Assembly (NCBI GenBank): GCA_950106755.1
Contig: OX467083.1
Location: 3,633,501-3,697,500, forward strand
Reading direction: 5' to 3'
Length of the DNA stretch: 64,000 bases
Origin: Climacium dendroides
Lineage: Eukaryota > Streptophyta > Bryopsida > Hypnales > Climaciaceae
Positions within the stretch are counted from its first letter, which is position 1, and the number at the start of each line of letters is the position of its first letter. Positions 47,063-63,110 of the stretch are shown here, piece by piece. Under the pieces are notes generated by a model. That model worked only from the letters and a program-made list of their open reading frames with translations, made no database searches and was not told the DNA's origin. A program made the translations under genes and the position numbers.

Positions 47063-48842
47063 CCCATTAAGGAATCTGGTCAATTGGGGAGGCGGGCAAT
47101 ACGTTTTCTGGTCGTAGGCTTAAACATGGAAAAATATTCGAAATTGTGATGCATTCCATAGATTTGACCATACTCATGGAATTGGCATGTATGCTTGGGG
47201 TTCATCAAGAAATGCATGACAAATTTTGTATTGATTTTTGTATTTTTAGCTAGTAATTTGTTTGTTTTTTCAACCTCACATTAGGAAAAAAAATGAGGCC
47301 ACAAGAGGGCTGCCAGTTGGGGGGGGAATGATTTAGGTTGTTAGCCCATTGATTGTTCGTGCACGGTGTCCAATGTCCAAGTTGGCACTACTGGTGCCAC
47401 TATAACTTTGGAAAATCCAGAAATCTATACTTCTTTAATTCCCTGCATGCCAAGATTGTGGCAGTAGACTTATGGTTTATGGTTGTTTTTTTCCTTCTAA
47501 ACCTTAGACCAACCAACTAAATATTCAAAGAAACATTAAGATGATATGCCAAATACCATGAGAATCCTTTGAATCAAAATCCCAATGTCATTTAACTCAT
47601 TCAAAAAATAATTTTGGTAAACTTATGAAGGAATTGAGTAAGAATCATTTGAGGGAGAGATGTCATTTTTATATTAAATTGATTTTTCACCATGAATCCT
47701 CAAAGGATATGGAATAATTTGAAAATGAGTGCTAAACCGCTTATTGTTTGAATGTCAAAATTATGTTTATGTAGAATTTCAAACTTCATTTAGTAGTAAA
47801 ATAAAAAAATTCAAAAAACTTTGGACTAAAAAAAGTTGAAAAATTTATTTGAATCTCCAAAAATCTATTTCATATTTCAAGCCTCCAATCAAAAGCTATG
47901 AACAAAATTTAGAGAGGATGTTTCAAGATGTATAAAAAATGTTCCTTCCAACCTCTCTTTGAAATTTATTCATAACTTTTGATTGGAGGCTTGAAAATGA
48001 ATTTTTGAAAATAAAATTCAAATAGATTTTTCAACTTTTTTTAGTTTAAAGTTTTTTGAAATTTTTTGAAATTTTTTATTTTACTATGACTAAATGAGGT
48101 CTGAAATTTTACTTCAAATAGAATTCTTACTTTAATTTGACTTAACTATGAGTGGTTGAGCTTCTACTAACTTTTATTTATTTATCCTACATTGTTTACT
48201 TTACTTCCTACCACCCCATATGTATATAAAGATTTGTCTTCTCATTCCTTGAACACAAATCATGAAAGATATTCAAATCACAGTGAAGAAATTGAAGCAA
48301 TGGTTTCAATGCGTAGAATGTTAATTTCATGAAATTTTTTGACAATTTGTGACGTGTGAATTATTAGCTATTGATGAGTGGAATATTCCACATCAATTTG
48401 TCTAAGAGAAAGCAATCCTTCTCGTTGCTATTGAATGTTATGCACTAAAGTGAATCAACTACTATTTGTACAGCTTAGCAATTGCAAGAATTCTGAACTT
48501 CTAGGACCAATAGGATTTGCGATTTCATCTGAATGGGCCATTCTTGAGCCCAATCATGTACTGTCTGCCCATCAAACTGAACAAGTACAAGAGAATAGTG
48601 CACTTCTAAAAATCACTAACAATGGTCAACAAATCTTCTTAACAACCTTCTATAGGACTCAAATTTTTTATAATGACACTATATGCCAATACAAATTGTC
48701 TTGATTTTTGTACCAATGCATTTAGTTCCCAATTTCCCACATGTGTCGCTTTTCATTTGCATCCAAGTTCATTCTAAAACTCTAGCTACCAATGAAAAAG
48801 TGTCAATTTTAACTAGAAAGTAGTTGACTAGCCCTTAATGGG
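47063..48842. mobile_element. TTAA-flanked TIR element of 1.78 kb, piggyBac-like termini
   Basis: TTAA at 47059-47062 and 48843-48846 flanks termini CCCATTAAGGAATCTGGTCA and, inward from the right, CCCATTAAGGGCTAGTCAAC. The interior carries the 47640-48240 repeat shared with the 39745-40912 element, including a folded region and a TATATAAAG box near 48222. No transposase frame is recognised. It starts some 220 bases after the stop codon of the PAP/fibrillin gene. Confidence 0.7.
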
Positions 48843-48846
48843 TTAA

Positions 48847-49309
48847 TTCTTGAAGGATGAGCCGGTTATCATGGAAATCGTTTGTTTGGGGACTATGTGA
48901 ATTGTTGGCTTAAAAATGAAAAAGCACTCATTGGAAAACAAACTATTGTAAAAGATTTCCCCTTTTGACACAAAATTTGGTGGATGAATAGTTGCACTTC
49001 TCTCCTACATGAAGAGATTTTTTGTCATTCATCGGCTAGAAAACTAGCCTTTTATGGTTCTTTTTTCATTTTTTATTAATGAATGAAAAGGTGATATTAC
49101 TTTCATGGTAGAAGTAGATTTGGCAATAGCTTGTGCAGCCTAGCAGTTTCGGTGTGGCGATGGAGGTAATTTTAGGATGCATTATTTGATGATTTTAAAA
49201 AATGGATTTAGATTCCTTTAGGCGATTTTTTTTACTATGACACTTTTTTGGCAAACTGAAACATTTCATTGTGGTGAAATTGGCAATAGTAGGAGCCTAG
49301 GTGCATGTT
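48847..49309. other. Intergenic, nothing recognised
   Basis: AT-rich sequence between the 1.78-kb element and a minisatellite. It opens with TTCTTGAAGGATGAGCC directly after TTAA, which may be the start of another decayed element, but no partner end was found. Confidence 0.4.
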
Positions 49310-49317
49310 TTGGGCAA

Positions 49318-49450
49318 TTTGTGCATTTTCTTGGGCGATTTTCTTGGGCAATCTCTTGGACAACAATCTCTTAGGCAATTTTCTTGGGCAATCTCTTGGA
49401 CAACAATCTCTTAGGCAATTTTCTTGGGCAATCTCTTGGGCAATTACTGG
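49318..49450. repeat. Minisatellite with TTCTTGGGCAATCTCTTGG units
   Basis: TTTTCTTGGGCAATCTCTTGG alternates with ACAACAATCTCTTAGGCAA for about two and a half copies of a unit of about 57 bases. The core CTTGGGCRAT resembles the unit of the 1.4-kb minisatellite (ACTTGGGCGAT). Confidence 0.8.
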
Positions 49451-49897
49451 CACCCATCCACAAAACCCTCCGATGCCAAAATAAGAATCTTCCTTTACAA
49501 AACAAAACAAACAATTGCCCTTCACTTCTTTTTTTCCAACAATGCTTAACACATGAACATGGAAGAAAAGACATTACCTTTGCAATTCAGCCTTGACAAC
49601 TCACAAAAGACACAACAAGAAAACAAAGGCACAAACAGAATTTTACAAACCTCATACAAAACCAACCTGTATACTAACATTCACATGTTAACAAGGCAAT
49701 GCGATGCAGAAGAAAATGGCAATTTCAATTTAGTTGTGAACAAAAGTCATAGAATAAGGAAAACATAGACAAGCAAAACATTGTTGTATCACAAATTTAA
49801 ACTACATGCATCAATGAGCTACCTGCCAAAGACTTGCCCTAGTGGTGGCAACTACCAAATACTACACCCTAGCTACCTCACAAAACTCCTACAAACA

Positions 49898-51905
49898 CTA
49901 AACACCTATCAAGTATCTACCATGTCCTCCAATAGCAGACCAGTCTTCGAAAACCTTTTGATATGGGAAGTTCTCGAGTGTAAAGATTCTCTGAGAAAAC
50001 ATGCCGACCACCACCTGAATGTGCTCTTCAAGGTTATTGCGCAATTTTGACTTGAGAAAGTCAACATTGGAAAAGAGGTGTTCATCTTCCACAGAACCTA
50101 GAACGTAGACCACCACCATCTCAGCAAGTTTGACAAACTCACCAAAATTCTATGTCAAGCTATTGTTGTTGTATAACACGTGCTACACTTTAGGCAGTGG
50201 ATTTACATCAAACGGTGGGAGCATGGCAACACATGCGTTAGACTTCATGCACATTTTAAACAGAGCATGTTGAGAGATTACAATGCCACGGTCAATAAGC
50301 GGTTTTATGAGTAGCTTTTTGTCACCCTCCCATGATTTTACCATGACCATAGGTAGTCAACAAGGTCCACAAGTGGTTGTCAAATGCATCTTCTACGTTT
50401 GGCTGACACTAGTATTGCGGATAGAATGTACCAAAAGCGTTCATTATATTTTGGTCAGGGAATCGGGCATCGAGCTTAGCCACTAGTATTTTGGCCGCAC
50501 CTGAAGCAACATGGAACAGATAAACAGTATTCAGTAAGCACACCAAAACCATCAAGCACACAAAACCAATAAACACAAAAAACCAGTGAGTACACATACG
50601 GTACACATACGGTATTGAAGATTAAAAAAAACTTTGGGTAAGGCTTTATGGTACTCATCAATGCATTCGGTTTTAACCTTGGCCAATAAGGTAGCCCAAA
50701 CATCATGATCCATTGGTAATCCCTTATACTCTGTGTGAATTTTCTCTCCGTGGCAAATGAAGGACAACATTGCCGAATTGTGGTTGATGTTGAGATGTGT
50801 AATCCACTTGATGTGAATTTGTTCATGACTGCAATCAAGCAGATTTGAGAAACTCTAGAACTTGTCACTACGGTAGGACATCTTGTTATCTTCATACATT
50901 TTGTATAAAGAAGCTTGGCACACTTTCACTACGGCCACAAAGTCACAGACGTATACATCACATTCCTAGGCAAATTGGAATAGAGTGCCAATAGACTCGA
51001 GCAATGGCATGAGAGCACATGTTCCGAGCAAAGTGAATGGATCAAGAAGAAGTTCCAAACATGCCTACATAGATGCACACAAAGTGATCAAAGTCAATCC
51101 TAAAGCCATGCTAAAACTAAATCATTCATCTACATTCTATAGTGACCATGCATATACCTTGAGACATTGTCTAGTAATATCCAAGCAGAACCACAGAGCC
51201 ACGACACCTAAAGAAAAGTGACAGAAAAAACAAGAGGACGACAAAGCGTGGAATAAAAAAAAACTCAGCAAAAATTCATTTCAGGGAAGCAAACCTATGC
51301 TTTGTTGTTCTCATTCAAATTGGTAGTCATCTTATAAATTAAGGTACAATATTCAATCAAACTCACCCAACAAGTCTAAACATTTCGTAGCATTTTCAAT
51401 CCTTTAGTCTCCGTGAACTCTACCAGCATCTTGAATTCTGAATTCCTTTTGGGGCTCTTGCAAAAGTAACCATGAATCACTAAAAATAGCTTCTTGATGT
51501 CAGGGAAGATTCCTAAGCTAGATAGGGCTTTGAAGGCTAAATTACAACGGTGGGACATGCAGTGAACACCAATTACAAAAGGCACATGTTTCTCCTTAAT
51601 TTGGAGAGTAATCTCAGAACGAGTCCCTTGCAATGTGGAGGCCCCATCTGCGCCAAAACTCAACAATTTCTTAGCTATATTCTTGGCGTCCAAGGCCCCA
51701 CCATCAATGATGGCCCCCACAATCAACTCAGTCAAGTTTTCTGTGTTTGGTGCGCATTCAACCTACTGTAGTGAAATCAACAGAGGAATACGGACCCAAT
51801 CTTGCATAATGTACACATGAATTGATAGAAAATTGTTGTTATCTACTACAGTGACCTCATCAATGATGACCACCACGTAAGGTAGATGCACCCAAAAGCG
51901 CTAGG
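49898..51905 (-). pseudogene. Decayed hAT-type transposase (DUF4371/hAT dimerisation type)
   Basis: Reading the minus strand from about 51.9 kb, the conserved order of a plant hAT transposase is visible: a strand with IIDEVTVVDN, the block ELIVGAIIDGGALDAKNIA, FGADGAS, VHCMSHRCNLAFKALS (core catalytic region), then SYRSDKF-like, NEYHKALPKV-like and DARFPDQNIMNAF pieces, and finally VEDEHLFSNVDFLKSKLRN, the dimerisation end. The frame is broken many times, for example TAG at 51373-51375 and another TAG near 51775, plus frameshifts between 50.2 and 51.3 kb. Such a protein would have moved hAT elements; this copy cannot make one. Terminal repeats were not located. Confidence 0.85.
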
Positions 51906-53865
51906 AATTCCAATCTGGCTATTTCCAAGGTTCCATAGTGAAAACTAACTGGAAGAGGTGAAAGAGGACTACAATAAGAGAATGGAATCGCAGTGAATAC
52001 TATGATTTCTGTAAATATGGTAGTTCAGTAGGGGCAGAAAGTTTAGACAGTAATTGAAACCGTTCGTAGGCTGCACAAAAATAGAGCTGTAGCATTGAAG
52101 AAGTCGCACGGCAAAGCTGGCAAGAGCAACAGAGAAGAAGTTGCAAACCGTTCAAAAAATGAAGCTCAGCTCTGCGATCTGAACGACAAGTGGCAGGAAG
52201 TGCAGTTGTTAGAGTTGTAGTTGTCTTCTCCACTAAGCTTTCAAGCGGATCGCATGTCGTGAAAGCGCCCATGCTTGTGTCACAAAACATGCAGTGGGTG
52301 ATGAATTCTGCTGTGTTTAGAACCCTGACACAACCGCCACTGAATGCACATCAGGGAAGAGAACGTTCAAAATTTGGACTAATGAAGTAAGAAGAAGAAT
52401 CCTATGACATTAGGGGAATGGTGGGCTGTGATGTCCATTGCTGGGAGGTTCGTGTGCATCCTCAAGTTTATCCACATTTTGAATCACCAATGCATTTAAG
52501 GGGCTTTCAAGTCGCCATTCTTCATTTTTGAGTTGGCATTGCAGCCCGCGGTTACTTCTGCGCCTTCAGTCCATGTTTTGTGAGCTGGTACTCAATATGC
52601 TTGGCCCTCACGAATGCATGCAATTGACTTATGCTCTTGTGCTGCAATTTCTTCTTGACGTTGGGCGCTTACTGAGGCTTCGAACTTAGCTTGTGGGGTT
52701 CTGTTTCTGTTGACTTGACAGAGTATGTGGGGATGCCGCTTCTTCGTGTCTTGGTGGCTGCCACGCTGTTAGGGTTTCGGAGAGGCTGGTGATGGTATGG
52801 AGGACTCTGCTGTGAAGCGGCATCATCGGAGGTCTGGGGTGTTGGTCCGACGTCTTCGGAGGTCTGTCTTTTTGGAGTAGCATCGTCCGAGGTCTTTAGT
52901 TCCTGAGCGGCACATCGGAGGTGTGGACTGTCGGGGCGGTCGGGCTGACATCATCGGAGGGACGGACGCCCATTACCTCGGAGGTCAGGTCAGTACTTAT
53001 GCAATTTTTCTTTCATGCCGATCAGCTTTAGTCTTCCGTCCGTAAACTTGTAGGAACTGAAGGCGTTCGAAGCTTACATCGATCTCCAGCCAGCAAAATA
53101 ATTACTACGTACACTTTGTTTCTGAAAAGGACTTGTGTTTAATTCCTTCTCAAAACACAAAGCAAACACAAGTCTTTTCCAGGTACAGAGGGAGTATATA
53201 TTTCCATGTCAAATTTTGCCTTGCCAAAACATGCACCACCAAGTCGATCACACCAGCTAGCCAGTGCGTGACCCTAGTGATCGCCGGCACCACCGCCCAT
53301 TAATCATCTCATTGTGCATATCCACTTCCCATGCCATTAATTGCAGTATTGCACCCAAATAGTCTCCAACAGACAACCTTGTTTCCAATTTCTGCTACAT
53401 GTCATAAACTCAGAGATCGAGCGTGGTAGTTCCTGTCGGTGACTCAGTGTCTTTGGCAGAGTTTCCCCAGAGCTCTTCATTCAAGGCCTGTCTTGGCCTA
53501 ACCTGTACTACCGGTACTGATCAACTGAGACCTCAGTCATTGATCGATGATCCATCAATCGATCGGTTCCGATCCTTGGGATCTGTCTAGTTGTCCAAAG
53601 CATATCCCTATGCCAGGAATTCAATAGATTCAACTAAAATAATGTGCAACAATCCAATCAATGGGTTTCTATTTTGTGATTTTGTCATGTCAAAATTGGG
53701 TGGCTGACAGAGGGCGACACAGTTGTAGTTTCCCATTCAAGACTCGAACGTGAACTGGCGGACGCACTCGCGGCTAAGTTTAGTGGTTCCGAGAATCTTA
53801 GGAACTTGAAAATATAGAATTAACACTTTCTGTAGATTTCTCAAAATCTTCAGGAATGAGTTAGA
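51906..53865. other. Intergenic, no supported gene
   Basis: About 52830-52990 holds imperfect repeats of CATCGGAGGTCTG/TTCGGAGGTCTG. A short inverted pair GACTTGTGTTTAATTCCTTC / CAAACACAAGTCTTTTCC lies near 53130-53180. Open frames here show no domain. Confidence 0.45.
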
Positions 53866-55081
53866 ATTCGAAGATAGTCTTCACGTTGCCACGTCGCTCC
53901 CCTACTATTACTAAGCTTCGTCTGAGGTCGTCGGTTCTGGAGCGGCGCCGCTGCAGGTTTAGGATTTCAGCGACGACTGATGCTGAACTTTTGCTTTCGA
54001 AGAGGGTAGAAGAAGACTCTGCGTCAGTGGCGTTCAGCTGTAGGGTGCTCAAATTTAACGGTAAGTCTTCGACTTACAACTTGTAAGTGATTGTACCATT
54101 GTAGACATTGTAGCCGTTGCATATCATCATTCTACATGTTCAATCCGCAGTCTTTGTAAGTTTGCTTCCTATGATGGTTTGAAATCTGCTATAACATTGT
54201 TTGTGGAAGGACAATGTATTGTTGCAGTAACGTTTCTTATAGGTTAGTAGAGACAAATCGAAATTCCTATCTTGATATTTGTGCGGTCCATGCAGGAGTG
54301 GTAGAAGTACAGAATGTACGCAACAGAGGGCTCCAATGCCACATTCTGTTTCTTGAACCTGTTGAGGTGCTTATAGGATTGATTCTGTTGACCACTACTG
54401 CAACATGAAGCTAGGTTTTTCATTTGTTCTAGGATGATGACTTTTGCACCTGGAGCGTGCTTCTGCTATAGTAGCTGAATCACTTGTAAGTGATTGTACC
54501 ATTTTTGTGTGACGATCTTGCTACATTGCTACTTCCTATTTTCAATATGCACATATCTACATCACAGTTTTGCACTTCAAGTGTCATGATGGAGTAATTC
54601 TATATTATCCCTTCTCTCTCTATGGATCATTTCAGTATGCTAGGTGGACAATTTCGATTTTACATTACAGAGTGGACATGTTTCTCTTCAGTAACATTTC
54701 AGTATTGAGGCCTCAGGTGGATGTATTTTTGGACATGCATGTGTCTTGAAAACATTTATAGAACCTTTGTTGTGAAATGTACATACAAAAGTCTCCTAGT
54801 GCATAGCAGAAATGCTAAGTTCACATCACAACTGCAGCATTGCATATAGCTAAGCTTGCATTCAGAATGCATGCACGTTGGTGCTTAGAGTGTACCTATG
54901 AACACTATAACTGCATATGTATTGTTGTCTATAACTCTGTACAACTTGGTGATTCTGATTGATAAGCCTCGTATATTTAGTGCAAGTATCCAAAGGGAGC
55001 TGTCAGGAGATATATTGCCTCTGGTATTGCTGACAAGTTGAAGGACGAGGAACAACAGATAGTATTTCTAGTGAAGTACAG
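53866..55081 (+). CDS. Possible partial gene of unknown function (three phase-matched exons)
   Basis: Three open segments with GT-AG borders fit in phase: about 53866-54060 (donor GTAAGT, phase 1), 54296-54366 (acceptor GCAG, phase 0 at its end) and 54987-55081 (donor GTGAGT, phase 2). The first segment is rich in Arg/Ser and could be a plastid-targeting stretch (RRCRFRISATTDAELLLSK). The others read VVEVQNVRNRGLQCHILFLE and YPKGAVRRYIASGIADKLKD ... QQIVFLVKY. I do not recognise the protein. The first segment has no in-frame ATG before an upstream TAG (53862-53864), so a further 5' exon is needed or the gene is dead. The 3' side runs into the transposase at 55.1 kb. Confidence 0.35.
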
Positions 55082-55127
55082 GTGAGTAACATTGCACCCT
55101 AGTGAGGGATGATTGACATGATCTGAA

Positions 55128-57590
55128 CTACAACATAAGGTAAGTAGAGTATTTTTGGGTGGTCCAAGGAATAGGAGAACATGGAATAACACTTCTAGGA
55201 TTCTTACCTTGTCTTTTGAATTTTAGTCTTAGAGCTGCCACCCTCTGGTTCCAGATGCATAGTGGTGGGACCTTCCCACAGTATGGAGCGTGATACATGG
55301 AAGTTGGTAGAGTTCGTCCACTGTGGAGCAGCTTTTGTAGGTTGTTCCCCCATCCAAGCTTCTGCTGTTGATTGTAGTAAAGCTTCAGGCGTTTCTCATT
55401 GGCTCTTTCTTCATTTTTATCCTCTGCTGCAGCTGCTTTCCTTTTTTTCAGTGCCTCTCTTTCTCTTTTCTTGGCCTCCATTTCCAAGCGCTTGGCCTCT
55501 TTCTCCCTAGCTGCTGATTCCCGTTTCTCTTGCAATTCTTCCAGTTTCTGGACGTGGTTGTCATCTGTAAGTAACAAGGACTTCGAATAGTCTATGTAAG
55601 GTTGCATTCTTTGATGTGCGGATGCTTGAGATGCTTGCCCTAGATCTCTTGATTGTTGTACCATGCCATTGGGGTTTTGTTCTAGGCTAGACAAACCGTT
55701 GCTCTGTTGAACCCCACTGCCATGGTTTGATGTACATTAACCATCATCAAAATCTATAGACTAAACATCAACTGTTGGTAGCTCTAGTTCCTGTAAGACA
55801 TTGTCTTCTAGCTCTCTATATTCTTGCTCCTCCTCGTCATCGTCTTCCATATCGACTAGTAGTTTGGATGGACCAAATTTGGCATCCATAGTATGAGAGT
55901 TGAAAGGAAAAATCCCTGTAGTTCGAAATCCGCTTTTGATGTTGTTGGATGACAAAGCTCTCCTTAAGGACAGTGAAACCCATTCCCCAAGTATACGTTT
56001 TGTGACTTTACTACCTCTGTTCTGCTTTGTCCAGATGTCTCTGTAGATGCAGAATGCTAATTTGAAACTTTTGAAGCAGCTTACATCCAGAGGTTGTAGC
56101 TCATGAGAAGTATGAGAGGGCAAAGTTAATAAGTCTATACCCTTGGACCTGCATTTCTCAATGACCTCTATAGTGACATGTGAATTGTGTCCATCTACAA
56201 TCAGTAAATGTCGATTAGTCGTGGAAACACCCCCTCGTATCTCTAGATTAGCTATGCAATGGTCCAGCCATTTGTCAAAGAGAAACCCTGTCATCCATGC
56301 ATGTTCTTGCATCCCCATTCGAGCCCCTTCTTCACATTTAGCGATGTGTGCTTGCTGGTATTGTTTCCCTTTGAAAATGTAGTAATTAGGTATGCAATCA
56401 TCTGCTGCGTTTATGCAGGATAAGGCTGTCACATATTCACGTTCATTGGGAGTGATGATATGGACGTTTCGGACTCCTGTTCGAGCTAAAACTTTTGCCC
56501 CCCCACTCTGTCCAGCTTGAGCACCACTTTCATCAGCGTTCCAGATGTGGCTGTCTATGTAACTATTCCTTTCATATAGAACCTGTAGGTTATTGTAGAA
56601 TGTTGCCACATTTTTGGGACATAGGCCTTTAGCTCGTGCTGATGCAAGAGGTTGAGCTTTTCTTAGACTAATCTCAGGATGTCGTTTTTGGAACCACCTT
56701 ACCCATCCATTTCCTGGGATTCCATCTTTAAAAGGTGTAGGACGGGTTTGTGTTATGAGTGCCACCTCAATTCGTAAAGTCAACCAAGTGACGGGGAAAC
56801 CTCTATCTACCATGTCAAATAAATACTTGACGAGTTCTTCTTCTTCAGCTGCTGTTAGTACTGTATTACCTCCTCTCTTTCTGGATAGTGTTCTGCCATG
56901 CAAATGATCTCTCAAGCTTATTCGTGGAATGCCATAGTAATCAGCTGCAGCAGAAAAACTAGCTCCTCTCTCAATAACTTTCATAGCTGCCTTCAATTGA
57001 CTGTCAGTCCAATTACCATTTTTCTTCATGTTCTTCCTAGGCACTTTTGGAACGCTTTGCATACCTGTAGCTGCTTCCACTTCTTTGCTCTCTTCTTGTG
57101 CTTTAATTTGCTTCTCTGCTTTCTTGTCAAATGCTCTCCTCTCCCCTTGAGTTCGCTCCATTCTTTGACCTTTCTGCAGTTGCCATAGCTGGAATTGTGG
57201 AGGACCCTCCTTCTTAGATCTCGCCCGCGGCTCCATTCTCGTATTCTCAGTATTTGGAAGGACGTGGTCTACATTGCTAATATGTTCTATTGTTTCTTCT
57301 ACAGTGGTGGTGGTCTGTTCCATGTTCTTGTCTGTAATGTCTAGCTGCTCCACTTTCACTGGAACTCCCTTTCCTTCTCTAAAGTCTCTGAAACCATGAG
57401 TCTGCTCTGTACTGTGTACACTGTCCTTAGACCAGAGAACTCGCACATCATGGACCTTATCTGCAACATCTCTCGCATGAATTGCTGAGACCAAATCTAT
57501 TCCGCCTACTACAGCTTTAGGTCGGGGAATTCTACAGCTGCCCATAAACTGGACACTCTCATCATCACTTGTACCCTTCTCACCCTTCAT
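55128..57590 (-). pseudogene. pogo/CENP-B-type DDE transposase, frame cut by two stops
   Basis: The first 609 codons (57590 to 55761) are open. Residues 191-232 form a psq-type helix-turn-helix (NWTDSQLKAAM...DYYGIPRISLRDHLHG). Residues about 245-322 form a CENP-B-like DNA-binding part (GWVRWFQKRHPEIS). The DDE nuclease has D353 (NADESG), D466 (LLIVDGHNSH) and D502 (ELQPLDVSCF), the expected DDD triad. The frame stops at TAG (55761-55763), and in the same frame a TAA follows (55737-55739). After it 188 more codons are open to 55128: a PYIDYSKSLLLT motif, a charged coiled coil of Lys/Glu/Arg/Ala, and a tail. The two halves together look like one longer ancestral protein. Terminal repeats were not found. 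The catalytic core itself looks intact, so a shorter product is possible. Confidence 0.88.
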
Positions 57591-59499
57591 GCTTGTTTCC
57601 TATCTACCTTCTATATCACAATATTCAACACTCGTTTCTGGATACACTAAAATGCACTCACAATCACTCTGAACAAACTCTTTGTACTCTTTGTCTATAT
57701 GACAAAGAACTTCATCCTCTCAGTCTTCAACTTCTCTCTCAATGATCTTTCCTTGCCATGTACATTTAGTTCCATATTGCAAAACTGCCGGCTACACTAC
57801 CTTGTGAAGTTCTGCCACATTTATTGATCCGTGCCACATTTGCCTTGTTAACAATTTTATAAGCCCTTATAATCACTGTGTCATTTCTTTTTAATCACCA
57901 TTACATAACACAAAGACAGTTTCCTAGAACATGTATTTAATTTTGCTCTTCTTTCTATAACCATCCAGTCGTCATCTTCAAAACTTCTCTTAGGTACCTC
58001 ACTATGAATGGTCATGTACTGTAAAACCTCTATTGTATTCAGTAACCGCCAAAAACTATTGTCTGACAACTTCTACCATAGGTAAAAACCATTTGAGGGC
58101 TCTTTCTAGCTGGCGGTTTCAGGCACCACGCGATTTTGGGTGTACCCACTATAATTGGCAAATCCGATCAACTGCTTTTCTACCACTTGCTTACACATAT
58201 ATCTAGCCATGATCCACCCAAAACAATTGGACCAGTGTGTAGACAAAACAAGAACATCAAGCAATTTATAGAGAAGTTGTCTAGACTCAAAGTCCAACAT
58301 AGGGCAACCATTAGCAAGCAATTGAAATAAAGTTGCAAATTGTACCTATTTGTTCTTGCTAAGTCATAAAGCAAGTACTTCATTATTCTTGTGTACTTGC
58401 TTGTTGCTACCTATTTGTGTTTTTGTTTAGATTTGTATTCATAACAAAGAGGATAGGGTGCATAGAGAATTGGAGGACATATTTACGAAACTCACCTTTT
58501 TTGCACCCAATTTAAGGACACTGGAAAATACAGAAATAATAAAATGAAAATCTTTGTATTCAAGTGCAAAGTGAGGACTTACAGGTTCCTATAACCAATT
58601 GTACACCAGAAGTACGGTGGACTTTTATTGACTTTTGATTGCCTCCTATGAATATAAATATATTTTAATATGAACCGTATTGAGTCCTCTCCAGAACGAC
58701 AGTCAACACTGCTTTCAGCTACTTGCACCGCTTGCAACAAATCCAGGTGCTGTAGCCCCAAACATGGAAGATCATGGTCTCATGCGATTAAAACTCTATG
58801 CTACACACTGAAAGGACCATTTGTAGGGTGTGGCATTAGGGACCAATTGGACATGGGTTCGCCTACCTTATATCTTGCACTACAGCATTGCGTTGAGCCA
58901 GTTGATTGAAAACCGACTTTCTTAGTCACCAACTTTCTCCTGACAAGTGGAATTGGAGGATTTCCGACAAAATTCCGCAACAGCATGCTCTTAACATTCA
59001 TTATCTGCCTTAAGACGCATGATAGTCGGGAGAGCGCGTGTTAGGCAGAGACTTGAGAATACCCCAAAATGAAGCATAGGCGCAATGAAATCCACAAGTG
59101 CCATCGGAAACTTGGAAGCAACACCGCTGGAAATCAGTGCAAGAAGGAACAGACGACCGGTGTATATCTAGCGGCTTGCATCAGTAGTAAGACTTTGGAT
59201 TCAATTCGACTTTCAAAATCTTGGTACTGCCTACAGTGCAAAGTTTGCACACTGCCTACCCGCAACTCACCATCCATGCCATCATAAATCCTCGACACAA
59301 AGAAGTATTACACATAAGAAAACAGAACCGGCACCAAGTCATAGCCACACTCCGCAAGATTCTCTGAAAATTATTAATAAACTCTTCGAAAGTAAGCCGG
59401 ATATCCGTGCTCTGCGTGAAGTAGCATCAGGAGCACAATCTTCTTACAGACATATAAGTTATTCTCCCAAAACGAAAAGGGCTAGAAAACCAGAGGTGC
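57591..59499. other. Intergenic between transposase and enolase, no supported gene
   Basis: A stretch CTGTAAAACCTCTATTGTAT at 58018 resembles pogo-type termini, but no inverted partner was found in the position expected for the neighbouring transposase. Part of the region just below 59500 is the enolase 3' UTR. Short open frames have no domain. Confidence 0.45.
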
Positions 59500-62846
<3,347 letters not shown>

Positions 62847-63110
62847 GTTTAACGATTGAGAATGAAAGCACAAAACAGGCAAATCCTCGGCAGATACCCA
62901 AAACGCAGTACAACAAACGCAAAAACGTCACGATCCTAAAGGAGAAAACACTACTACGGTGGCTGCAGAAGTGAGACCAAGTGAGACCAAGCGAGACCAA
63001 GCTCCCGAAAGGCGAAGCTAAACCAAACTCCCGAAAGTCGAAGCCAAACAAAGCTCCGGCAGCGTTGCGACTAGAGGAGACCGGGCGTGGACAAAAACAC
63101 TTATAGGGAG
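62847..63110 (-). promoter_or_regulatory. Enolase 5' leader and core promoter
   Basis: On the minus strand a TATA-like CTATAAGTG lies at 63098-63106, suggesting transcription starts near 63070 and a leader of about 220 bases. The leader contains direct repeats seen on + as GAGACCAAG (three times, 62971-63000) and CTCCCGAAAGKCGAAGC (twice, 63002-63044). No upstream ATG lies close to the start codon in this stretch by eye. Confidence 0.5.

Noticed and set aside
46932..47117. Small open frame after the PAP/fibrillin gene
   Set aside because: The fibrillin C terminus is complete at 46841; the frame has no family motif and runs into the TTAA element.
56143..57188. Open frames on + opposite to the transposase
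   Set aside because: Antisense shadows of a conserved DDE domain.
58018..58120. CTGTAAAACCTCTATTG as a pogo-type end of the neighbouring transposase
   Set aside because: Its orientation points away from the transposase and no inverted partner was found on the other side.
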